Of a stretch of DNA of 5,474 nt, positions 1-5,474 are shown piece after piece. How positions within the stretch are numbered: position 1 is the stretch's first letter; every line of letters starts with the position of its first letter. The notes under the pieces were generated by a model. It had not been told where the DNA came from and ran no database searches. It saw nothing but the letters and a program-made list of their open reading frames with translations. A program made the translations under genes and the position numbers. The stretch comes from Candidatus Dormiibacterota bacterium (GTDB taxonomy: Bacteria > Chloroflexota > Dormibacteria > Aeolococcales > Aeolococcaceae): positions 1-5,474 of the forward strand of contig CATPAP010000109.1 of the NCBI GenBank assembly GCA_955651875.1, in the 5' to 3' direction.

Positions 1-778
1 CCCGCGTGATGTTCACCGCCTTGCCGACGACGGCGGGGTCGTGTCGCGACGGGGTCACGTACAGCGTCTCGGCGAAGAAGGGCCCGTCGAGGGGATCGGG
101 CTTGTCGAAGACGGCGAGCACCGTCAACTCGCCGTCGCGAAGCAGTCCCTCGACGGCGATCTCCGTACCGGCAACGAACGCCTCGACGAGCAGCGGCGGA
201 TCAGCGCCCGGCCCGCACAGCTCGGGGCGGCGCAGCAGCGCGTCGACGCGAACAATGGCGGCGGCGAGCTCGTCGACGGTCTCGACGCGGATCACGCCGC
301 GGCTGGCCGCGAGGCTCACCGGCTTCACCACGCAGGGGACGCCCACCACGGCGGCTGCGCTGGCCGCGCCTGAACCGGTGGCGTCGCCGCGCGCCTCGAC
401 CCACCGCGGCTGCGGTATCTCGGCGGCGCCGAGCAGAGCACGGAGGCGCCGCTTGTCGCGCGTGGCGGCCACCGCGCCGCTGGGGTTGCGCGCCATGCAC
501 AGACGTTCTGCGATATGGGCCGCCGTGAGCACGGACGCCTCGTCGACGCCGAGGACGGCATCGACCGGCCGGCGGTCCGCGAACGCCGCCGCGCGCTCGG
601 CAGCCTCATCCGGGCGGCCGAGGTCAAGGGTCAGCACCCGTCCCTCCATCAGGCCGGCGAGGGTGGGTGCCTCGTCGGATGCGACGACGCACTCGACGCC
701 GAGCGCGTTGGCCGCGCGCAGGAAGGCCGTGGCGCGGTACGTCGCCGTGGGCAGGATGAGCATGATCCGCGGTGACAT
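1..778 (-). CDS. ATP-grasp domain carboxylate ligase, partial (C-terminus beyond left edge)
   Basis: ATP-grasp enzymes use ATP to make an acyl-phosphate from a carboxylate and join it to an amine or thiol; the substrate is not readable here. The 259 visible residues form an open frame with no stop before the left edge. The N-terminal part (about 1-100) looks like a pre-ATP-grasp nucleotide-fold domain (ILPTATYRATAFLRAANALG, then DAVLGVDEASVLTAAHIAERL). The motif RDKRRLRALL (Lys109) and the segment VPCVVKPVSLAASRG (Lys152 plus a Ser/Gly-rich loop at about 155-161) match the ATP-binding lysines and loop of the fold. LLVEAFVAGTEIAVEGLL (about 196-213) matches the hinge/central strand, and the following FDKP/ETLYVTPS stretch resembles L-amino-acid-ligase-type and carbamoyl-phosphate-synthase-like members. 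The metal-binding C-terminal end is missing, since relatives are usually about 400 residues. The start is bounded by an in-frame TAG three codons upstream (790-788). No clear Shine-Dalgarno is visible, so Met6 (763) is an alternative. The gene is transcribed divergently from the nfuA-like gene. Confidence 0.85.
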   Translation of the reverse strand, partial: MSPRIMLILPTATYRATAFLRAANALGVECVVASDEAPTLAGLMEGRVLTLDLGRPDEAAERAAAFADRRPVDAVLGVDEASVLTAAHIAERLCMARNPSGAVAATRDKRRLRALLGAAEIPQPRWVEARGDATGSGAASAAAVVGVPCVVKPVSLAASRGVIRVETVDELAAAIVRVDALLRRPELCGPGADPPLLVEAFVAGTEIAVEGLLRDGELTVLAVFDKPDPLDGPFFAETLYVTPSRHDPAVVGKAVNITR

Positions 779-850
779 GGGGTCAGCCTAGGCGAGGGCG
801 TGGAGCGTTCGCGTGCGCGGATCCCGCGCAGGCGTCAGACTCAGACGGCC
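779..850. promoter_or_regulatory. Divergent intergenic region between ATP-grasp and nfuA-like genes
   Basis: This 72-bp gap lies between two divergent start codons, so it must hold or overlap promoters for both genes unless they are leaderless. No convincing -10/-35 boxes are seen in this GC-rich stretch. Neither start has a good Shine-Dalgarno at normal spacing. The purine-rich GGCGAGGG at 791-798 is too far from the ATG at 851 and too close to a possible GTG at 800. The one clear structure is the inverted repeat at 814-830. The role is inferred from position only. Confidence 0.4.
814..830. repeat. Perfect 7-bp inverted repeat upstream of the nfuA-like gene
   Basis: TGCGCGG at 814-820 and CCGCGCA at 824-830 are exact reverse complements separated by ATC. 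The repeat ends 20 bp before the ATG at 851. It could be a dimeric repressor operator or an RNA hairpin in the leader of the nfuA-like gene. In DNA this GC-rich, short GC palindromes also arise by chance. The sequence symmetry is certain but the function is not. Confidence 0.35.
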
Positions 851-1435
851 ATGAAGGAACCGCGCCTCAGCGCCACGCCGGCCGCGATCAAGCGCATCGA
901 GTCCGTGAGAGCGAGCCAGAAGCAGCCCGACGCCGGTCTGCGCATCGCGATCACCGGTCGCGCCAACGGAGCTTTCGTGTACGACATGGGGCTGGTGGCG
1001 CCGGGTGACGAGCGCCCCGGCGACATGGTGGTCGAGACGCTCCCCGGCATCCCCATCCACGTCCCGCTCGCCTCAGCGCCGTACCTCGACGGCATCGAAC
1101 TCGACGCCGACCTGCCCTTCGGCGCCGTCCGCGTCAACAACCCCAACGCGCTGTGGCTCGATCCGCTCGCAGAGGCGGTGCAGCGCCTGCTCGATGAGGA
1201 GATCAACCCGTCAGTTGCCTCCCACGGCGGTCACATCGACCTCCTCGACGTCAGCGACGCCGTCGCGTTCATCCACATGGGCGGCGGCTGTCAGGGATGC
1301 GGGATGGCCGAGGTGACGCTGGGCCAGGGCGTGCGCACCGCCATCCTCCAGAGCTTCCCCGAGATCCGCGAGGTACGCGACACCACCGACCACGCCCAGG
1401 GCGCCAACCCCTACTACCAGGCGGCCAAGAAGTAG
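851..1435 (+). CDS. nfuA: NfuA-type Fe-S cluster carrier (NifU C-terminal domain with degenerate A-type domain)
   Basis: This 194-residue cytosolic protein is predicted to carry a [4Fe-4S] cluster, held at a dimer interface, and pass it to apo-enzymes. The N-terminal part (about 1-95) has the A-type carrier (IscA/HesB) pattern: LSATPAAIKRIESVRA, then LRIAITGRANGAFVYDMGL, then DGIELDADLPFGAVRVNNPNA. Its cluster cysteines are missing, as in Escherichia coli NfuA. The C-terminal Nfu domain (about 105-194) carries MGGGCQGCGMAEVTLGQGV, with the cluster-binding pair Cys147-x-x-Cys150, followed by the usual V-D-T-T-D-H ending. These are the only two cysteines in the protein. The length fits NfuA (about 190-200). 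I chose the ATG at 851 because MKEPRLSATPAAIKRI matches the family start. An in-frame GTG at 800 would add 17 Arg-rich residues that do not look like the family. The symbol rests on domain architecture; NifU-like protein is the cautious name. Confidence 0.9.
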   Translation: MKEPRLSATPAAIKRIESVRASQKQPDAGLRIAITGRANGAFVYDMGLVAPGDERPGDMVVETLPGIPIHVPLASAPYLDGIELDADLPFGAVRVNNPNALWLDPLAEAVQRLLDEEINPSVASHGGHIDLLDVSDAVAFIHMGGGCQGCGMAEVTLGQGVRTAILQSFPEIREVRDTTDHAQGANPYYQAAKK

Positions 1436-1440
1436 ACGGA

Positions 1441-1463
1441 GGCGCGGGCAGTCAGCCCGTGTC
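1441..1463 (+). terminator. GC hairpin at the convergent gene junction, possible terminator
   Basis: The arm GGCGCGGGC (1441-1449) pairs with GCCCGTGTC (1455-1463) around an AGTCA loop. This gives 9 pairs, two of them G-U in the plus-strand RNA. It begins 5 bp after the nfuA-like stop and spans the stop codon of the opposing gene. There is no T-tract, so it is not a classic intrinsic terminator. In the minus-strand RNA the two wobble pairs become A-C mismatches, leaving a weaker 5-bp core. It may end or stabilise the nfuA-like transcript. Confidence 0.35.
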
Positions 1464-2054
1464 GGCGGACCACGATGGGTCGCGGCCGAACCAGGCGGCG
1501 AGCCGGTCGACAGCCGGCGCGTCGTCGGCGACCGCCACCTCGGGCCCGAACACCTTGCCCTCGTGCTCGGGGCCGCGGAACTCGGAGCGGAGGTGCTGGC
1601 GCCCCCACTGCAGGCCGTACTCGGCAACCGCGCTGTCGAGCTCGAGGGCCTGGCCAGTGGCGCGCGCCATGTCCCAGCAATGGACAGCGAACTCCGCGAT
1701 CTGCTGATCTGCGCGCGACACCAGCGGCGCTTCACTACCGCCCATGGTGGGCACCGGCGCCGCGAGATCCGCGCGCGCCCACGCATCGTCGAGGTCCGTC
1801 CGCCCCTTGGAGAACGCCGCCGACCAGTCATTGCCGAGCGGTGCCGGCGCCCGGCCCCAATCGGGCGTTCCGCCGCGGGCCGCCGTCGCGAACGTGCCGA
1901 GCTCGCTGATGACGTGCGTGGCGAGCTGACGCACGGTCCACGACGCGCACGGTGTCGGGAGGTCGGCCTGGTCGCTGCGCGTGCCGGTGATGAGTCGGCC
2001 CAACTCGTCGAGCGAGCGCGACAGCAGCACCAGAGGCTTGGCGTCGTCCGTCAT
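1452..2054 (-). CDS. DinB-fold / mycothiol-dependent maleylpyruvate isomerase-like protein (TIGR03086-type)
   Basis: This 200-residue protein resembles the DinB/maleylpyruvate isomerase-like four-helix-bundle metal proteins that are common in Actinobacteria; some members use mycothiol as cofactor. The N-terminal helix region SLDELGRLITG leads to LPTPCASWTVRQLATHV, the family's typical P-T-x-C-x-x-W-x-V-x-x-L-x-x-H segment. His47 there, with Glu121 and His125 in IAEFAVHCWDMARATG (an E-x3-H pair), fits the three-residue metal site known for this family. The W-D-x-A-R-A-T-G run after His125 is characteristic of the TIGR03086-like subgroup. The ATG at 2054 is chosen because GGAG (2064-2061) lies 6 nt upstream. 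A TTG at 2066 would overlap that site and is less likely. The actual substrate is unknown: many members are uncharacterised and may act in thiol transfer or stress response. It is convergent with the nfuA-like gene and divergent from the aldehyde dehydrogenase operon. Confidence 0.82.
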   Translation of the reverse strand: MTDDAKPLVLLSRSLDELGRLITGTRSDQADLPTPCASWTVRQLATHVISELGTFATAARGGTPDWGRAPAPLGNDWSAAFSKGRTDLDDAWARADLAAPVPTMGGSEAPLVSRADQQIAEFAVHCWDMARATGQALELDSAVAEYGLQWGRQHLRSEFRGPEHEGKVFGPEVAVADDAPAVDRLAAWFGRDPSWSADTG

Positions 2055-2060
2055 GTGAAT

Positions 2061-2064
2061 CTCC
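2061..2064 (-). promoter_or_regulatory. Shine-Dalgarno of the DinB-like gene
   Basis: GGAG on the minus strand sits 6 nt before the ATG at 2054. It favours that start over the TTG at 2066, which would be only two bases upstream of the site and would overlap it in translation. Confidence 0.65.
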
Positions 2065-2152
2065 AAGACCCGATCAACCGTCGCTGACTCTATTTGGCGA
2101 GCGGAGCCCGCGTCCTGCGTTTGGCGTATGGTCCGACCACCTCGCGGTCATC

Positions 2153-2158
2153 AGGGAG
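2153..2158 (+). promoter_or_regulatory. Strong Shine-Dalgarno deciding the aldehyde dehydrogenase GTG start
   Basis: AGGGAG lies 5 nt before the GTG at 2164. This decides the start against an in-frame ATG at 2128, which would add 12 residues and place this purine-rich site inside the coding sequence. Confidence 0.75.
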
Positions 2159-2163
2159 ACTCG

Positions 2164-3921
2164 GTGAGCACGCACGCCATGCCGGCAGCACGGATCGACG
2201 CAGGACCCGGTTGGCGAGACCGCGCCGACGCGGACGTCGACGTGCTCTCTCGTCACAGCCAGGAATGGGCCCGCCTGCCGATCGCGACCAGGATCGATCA
2301 CCTGCGGGAGCTCGCCGCCAACACCGCGGAGGTGGCGGAGCGCTGGGTGCGCGCGGCATGCGGCGCCAAGGGACTGGAGATGGAGTCCTCCCTGGCGGGC
2401 GAGGAGTGGACGTCAGGCCCCTGGGCACTTCTCTTCTCCATCAACCGGCTCACCGAGACCCTCGAGGCGATCGCCGCCACCGGAGCGCCCAGGCTGGGCA
2501 GACGAGCGGTCAGCACTCGCGTGGACGGGCAGGTCGTCGTCGACGTCTTCCCGCAGAACGCGTGGGACAGGCTGCTGCTCAGCGGCGTCAGCGCACAGGT
2601 CTGGATGCAGCCCGGAGTCACGGCGGCCAATCTCGCCGACACCATGGGGGTGTTCTACAAGCAGGAGGCTCCGCCGGGAGAGGTGGCACTGGTGCTCGGC
2701 GCGGGCAATATCGCGAGCATCCCAGCGCTCGACGTCCTCTACAAGCTGTTCGCGCATGGGCTCGTTTGCCTGCTCAAGATGAACCCCGTCAACGAGTACC
2801 TCGGCCCGGTCTTCGAGGACGTCTTCGCCGACCTCGTCGCCGCCGGCTACGTCCGGTTCGCCTACGGGGGCACGGATGTCGGCGAGTACCTCACCCGCCA
2901 CGAGGGAATCGACGAGATCCACATCACCGGGAGCAATCGCACCCACGACGCCATCGTCTTCGGCAGCGGAGCCGACGGCGCGGAGCGCAAGGCGCGCGGT
3001 GAGGCGATCACCACCAAGCGGATGACCAGTGAGCTGGGCAACGTCAGTCCCACCATCGTGGTCCCGGGGCCGTGGTCGCAGCGGGATATCCGGTTCCAGG
3101 CGGCGCACATCGCCACCCAGAAGCTGCACAACGGCGGATTCAACTGCATCGCCTCGCAGGTGCTGATCACCAACCCGGCGTGGGAGCTCGAGCAAAGGCT
3201 GCTGCGCAGCGTCGCCGCCGCCCTTGCGTCAGCCCCGCACCGGCCGGCGTACTACCCGGGTGCGGCGGAGAGGCGTCGAGCGCTGGCGCAGGTCCACCCT
3301 GGCGCGCGGACCCTCGGAGGCGACGAGAGCGCGCCGGCGACGTTGATCAGCGGCTTGGACAGTGCCGATGGAGCACAGCCGTGTTTCACCACCGAGGCAT
3401 TTGCGGCTCTGCTTGCGGCGACGAGCATCGACGCCGCCACCGTCGAGGACTTTCTCGAACAGGCCGTCGACTTCTGCAACCAGAGCCTGTGGGGCACGCT
3501 CGGCGCCAACATCATCATCCATCCCGCCACCGCGCGGCGCCACGCCGCGGCGCTGGACAGGGCAATCGCCCGTCTCCGCTACGGTTGTGTCGGCGTCAAT
3601 GCATGGACGGGCGTCGGCTTCCTGCTCGCGCCGGCCAGCTGGGGAGCATTTCCCGGACACACCATCGACGACATCCAGAGCGGGGTGGGCGTGGTCCACA
3701 ACAGCCTGCTCTTCGACCGGCCGCAGAAGAGCGTGGTCCGAGCGCCGTTTCACCCGTACCCGCGCAGCGTGGCGCACGGCCGGCCGACGCTGTTGCCCGT
3801 GCCGCCGTGGTTCGTGACCCACCGCCACGCCCACCAGGTCAGTGAGCGGCTGACCCGGTTCGAGGCCGACCGCGCGCTCCGCCACGTTCCCGGGATCTTC
3901 GCGGCCGCGCTGCGCAGCTGA
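2164..3921 (+). CDS. Divergent aldehyde dehydrogenase family protein
   Basis: This 585-residue cytosolic enzyme is predicted to oxidise an aldehyde with NAD(P)+. The catalytic set is intact: Asn182 in LVLGAGNIASIPALDVL, Lys205 in LLKMNPVNEY (23 residues later, the spacing of Asn169-Lys192 in classical enzymes), a cofactor-loop IHITGSN, the general-base Glu290 in TSELGNVSPTIVVPG, the nucleophile Cys328 in NGGFNCIASQVLI, and the late Glu411-x-Phe413 in FTTEAFAALL. Several motifs deviate: ELGN replaces ELGG, LKMN replaces LKP[S/A], and FGP after the last Phe is lost. It is about 90 residues longer than the usual 480-500, with a C-terminal tail (about 530-585) rich in Pro, Arg and His that includes PFHPYPR and PPWFVTHRHAHQ. 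Keeping Glu290 favours hydrolytic oxidation to the acid over CoA-acylating activity, though an acyl-CoA reductase role is not excluded. The start is GTG with a strong ribosome binding site. The acyl-CoA synthetase follows after 5 bp, so the two are probably co-transcribed. The substrate is unknown. Confidence 0.9.
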   Translation: MSTHAMPAARIDAGPGWRDRADADVDVLSRHSQEWARLPIATRIDHLRELAANTAEVAERWVRAACGAKGLEMESSLAGEEWTSGPWALLFSINRLTETLEAIAATGAPRLGRRAVSTRVDGQVVVDVFPQNAWDRLLLSGVSAQVWMQPGVTAANLADTMGVFYKQEAPPGEVALVLGAGNIASIPALDVLYKLFAHGLVCLLKMNPVNEYLGPVFEDVFADLVAAGYVRFAYGGTDVGEYLTRHEGIDEIHITGSNRTHDAIVFGSGADGAERKARGEAITTKRMTSELGNVSPTIVVPGPWSQRDIRFQAAHIATQKLHNGGFNCIASQVLITNPAWELEQRLLRSVAAALASAPHRPAYYPGAAERRRALAQVHPGARTLGGDESAPATLISGLDSADGAQPCFTTEAFAALLAATSIDAATVEDFLEQAVDFCNQSLWGTLGANIIIHPATARRHAAALDRAIARLRYGCVGVNAWTGVGFLLAPASWGAFPGHTIDDIQSGVGVVHNSLLFDRPQKSVVRAPFHPYPRSVAHGRPTLLPVPPWFVTHRHAHQVSERLTRFEADRALRHVPGIFAAALRS

Positions 3922-3926
3922 CGCCC

Positions 3927-5474
3927 GTGGCTGACCGGTTCAACCTGGCGCAGCTCGCCGAGGACTCGCTGGCGCGGCTCGGCGACCATGACGCGCTCCT
4001 CTTCGAGGGACGGACCTTCCGCTCCGCGCAGCTCCACGATCGCTCTCGCCGGGTCGCGGGCGGGCTCGCCGACATCGGAGTGGCTCCCGGTGACCGGGTG
4101 GTGGTGCTCATGGCCAACTGTCCCGAGGTGCTGATCACGTACGAGGCGGTGTGGCGCGCAGGCGCGGCGGTGACGCCGGTCGTGTTCCTCGTGACCGCTG
4201 CCGAGCTGCATCACATCCTTGTCGACTCCGGCGCTGTCGCGGTGGTGACGACATCCGAGCTGCTCGCCACCGTCCTCGATGCCGCCGTCGAGGCGCCGGC
4301 ATTGCGGCACGTCGTCGTCGCCGGTGACCTGCCCAGCAACCGCGATGCCGATGGCGGCGCGCAGCTGGTGTTGTTCAGCGACGTCGAGTCCGCCGCCGGC
4401 CGTGCGCTCGTCGAGCGTGCGGACGGCGCGCTGGCCGCGCTCATGTACACAGGTGGCACAACGGGCCGGGCCAAGGGCGTTGCACTCACGCATGCCAACC
4501 TCTGGTGGTGCGGGAGGAGCGCGTGGGAGACGTCGCACGTTCCCGGCCTCACCCGCGGGATCACGCCGCTCCCGCTGTCGCACGCCTACGGCATGATCGT
4601 GACCATCATCGGCATGCACGTCGACGAGCCCGGATTCACGGTCCTCCAGCGCTGGTTCAACCCGCGCGACTGGATCGCCCTGTGCGAGGAGCACCGTCCC
4701 CAGCGATCCGCGCTCGTGCCCGCGATGCTCCAGATGCTGCTCGCCGAGCCGCTCGAGGACGCCGCGCTCGATTCGCTGCGGTACATCAACAGCGGCGCCG
4801 CACCCCTGCCGCTCGACGTCCTGCACGAGTTCGAGCGCCGGGTGCCGTCCTGCCAGATCCTGGAGGGCTACGGCTGCACAGAGAGCTCGGCCGTGATCTC
4901 GTCGACCCCCCCGGCACGCCGCCGCGTCGGCAGCGTGGGAATCCCCATCGGCGTCTGCACGGTGCGCATCGTTGACGACGACGACGCGTCGCTGCCGAGC
5001 GGGGCGGACGGCGAGATCTGCGTGCGCGGACCCGGCGTGATGCGGGGCTACTGGAATGCTCCCGACGAGAGCGCGACCGTGCTGCGCGGCGGCTGGTTGC
5101 ACACGGGCGACGTGGGCCACCTCGACGACGACGGCTACCTCTACGTCGTCGACCGCAAGAAGGACCTCATCCTCCGCGGTGGTTTCAACGTCTTCCCCCG
5201 CGACGTTGAGGACGCACTCACAGCGCATCCTCAGGTGGCCATGGCCGGCGTCGTGGGCAGACCGGATCCGCGCCTCGGAGAGGAGGTGGTCGCCTTCGTC
5301 AGCCTTCGCCCCGGTGCGACTGTCGGCGCGGCCGAGCTCGCCGCCTTCGCACGCTCGCGGCTGTCGCCGACGACGTCGCCGCGCGAGGTCCACATCGTCC
5401 CCAGCGTCCCGCTGACGAGCGTCGGCAAGCTCGATCGAAAGGCGCTGCGAGCGCTGCTTGTCGCCGACCGTCCC
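3927..5474 (+). CDS. AMP-dependent acyl-CoA synthetase/ligase, 3' end beyond window
   Basis: This ANL-superfamily enzyme is predicted to activate a carboxylic acid with ATP to an acyl-adenylate and transfer it to CoA. The 516 visible residues include the P-loop MYTGGTTGRAKG (173-184), PLSHAYGM (His219), SGAAPLP, the YGCTESS motif (315-321), HTGD (Asp395), the hinge motif RKKDLILRGGFNVFP (410-424) and SVGKLDRKALR with the catalytic Lys501. All core adenylation motifs are therefore present, and only the last few residues and the stop are missing, since the family runs about 500-560. There is no carrier-protein or reductase domain in view, although one past the right edge cannot be excluded. The GTG at 3927 is chosen because VADRFNLAQLAEDSLARLGDHDAL fits the family N-terminus. 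It has no strong Shine-Dalgarno but lies 5 bp after the aldehyde dehydrogenase stop, which suggests translational coupling. The pair may convert an aldehyde to its acyl-CoA. A short Asp run (IVDDDDAS) lies in a surface-loop region. Chain-length or aromatic specificity cannot be read. Confidence 0.93.
   Translation, partial: MADRFNLAQLAEDSLARLGDHDALLFEGRTFRSAQLHDRSRRVAGGLADIGVAPGDRVVVLMANCPEVLITYEAVWRAGAAVTPVVFLVTAAELHHILVDSGAVAVVTTSELLATVLDAAVEAPALRHVVVAGDLPSNRDADGGAQLVLFSDVESAAGRALVERADGALAALMYTGGTTGRAKGVALTHANLWWCGRSAWETSHVPGLTRGITPLPLSHAYGMIVTIIGMHVDEPGFTVLQRWFNPRDWIALCEEHRPQRSALVPAMLQMLLAEPLEDAALDSLRYINSGAAPLPLDVLHEFERRVPSCQILEGYGCTESSAVISSTPPARRRVGSVGIPIGVCTVRIVDDDDASLPSGADGEICVRGPGVMRGYWNAPDESATVLRGGWLHTGDVGHLDDDGYLYVVDRKKDLILRGGFNVFPRDVEDALTAHPQVAMAGVVGRPDPRLGEEVVAFVSLRPGATVGAAELAAFARSRLSPTTSPREVHIVPSVPLTSVGKLDRKALRALLVADRP

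Larger units (their letters stand above)
2055..2163. promoter_or_regulatory. Divergent promoter region, DinB-like gene / aldehyde dehydrogenase operon
   Basis: This 109-bp gap separates the divergent starts and is locally less GC-rich near 2085-2130. A TATGGT at 2127-2132 could be a -10 box for the aldehyde dehydrogenase operon, placing the transcript start some 20-25 bp before the GTG, but no good -35 lies 16-18 bp upstream. The heptamer TTTGGCG occurs twice on the plus strand (2093-2099 and 2120-2126), 27 bp apart, one copy immediately before the putative -10. This could be a pair of regulator sites or chance. Promoter presence follows from gene orientation; the boxes are tentative. Confidence 0.4.

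Noticed and set aside
6..791. Open frame of 261 codons on the plus strand over the left part of the window.
   Set aside because: The product is low-complexity Ser/Arg/Ala/Thr-rich with no motif. The minus strand over the same bases encodes a clear ATP-grasp protein.
800..850. GTG at 800 as the start of the nfuA-like gene.
   Set aside because: It would add 17 residues dominated by Arg and Gln/Thr that do not resemble the family. The ATG at 851 aligns with the usual beginning of the A-type domain.
2128..2163. In-frame ATG at 2128 as the start of the aldehyde dehydrogenase.
   Set aside because: No ribosome binding site precedes it, the 12 extra residues look non-conserved, and a strong AGGGAG stands 5 nt before the GTG at 2164.
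2094..3002. Open frame of 302 codons on the plus strand in another frame of the aldehyde dehydrogenase gene.
   Set aside because: The Arg/Gly-rich translation has no family resemblance, and the overlapping frame carries the conserved aldehyde dehydrogenase residues.
2413..3195. Open frame of 260 codons on the minus strand inside the aldehyde dehydrogenase gene.
   Set aside because: It is antisense to conserved catalytic coding sequence and has no recognisable domain. It is explained by rare stop codons in GC-rich DNA.
4968..4988. Short GAC tandem run, possible microsatellite.
   Set aside because: It encodes a short Asp stretch in a variable loop of the acyl-CoA synthetase, in frame and of a kind common in GC-rich coding DNA.
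3750..5393. Long open frame of 547 codons on the minus strand, antisense to the acyl-CoA synthetase.
   Set aside because: It is a shadow of high-GC coding. The plus strand here encodes a protein with all adenylation motifs, while the antisense product is Arg/His/Ala-rich with no recognisable domain and also runs across the end of the aldehyde dehydrogenase gene.

Overview
This is a very GC-rich window with dense coding on both strands and strong G/C bias at third codon positions. Such DNA is typical of an actinobacterium or a similar high-GC lineage. A DinB/mycothiol-type maleylpyruvate isomerase-like gene, a protein family abundant in Actinobacteria, supports that placement. The assignment is an inference, because no rRNA or other taxonomic marker is present. 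I found no mobile element, CRISPR array, tRNA or phage gene, and the window reads as ordinary chromosomal metabolism.

Layout from left to right. A minus-strand ATP-grasp ligase gene runs off the left edge (1-778). It is divergent from a plus-strand NfuA-type iron-sulfur carrier gene (851-1435), and the 72-bp gap between them contains a perfect 7-bp inverted repeat. The nfuA-like gene converges with a minus-strand DinB-fold/maleylpyruvate isomerase-like gene (1452-2054). Only 16 bp separate their stop codons, and a GC hairpin spans that junction. That gene is divergent, across 109 bp, from a plus-strand pair: a divergent aldehyde dehydrogenase (2164-3921, GTG start with a strong Shine-Dalgarno) and an AMP-dependent acyl-CoA synthetase (3927 to the right edge). 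The pair is 5 bp apart.

The last two genes almost certainly form a translationally coupled operon. The aldehyde dehydrogenase keeps the canonical Asn, Lys, Glu and Cys residues at the expected spacing, and the ligase keeps all core adenylation motifs including the catalytic Lys. The simplest reading is a two-step route, aldehyde to carboxylic acid to acyl-CoA, that feeds a degradation pathway such as beta-oxidation. The substrate cannot be read from sequence. The aldehyde dehydrogenase is the most unusual protein here: it is longer than usual, has several altered signature motifs and carries a C-terminal tail. The other three genes have no evident functional link to this pair or to each other.
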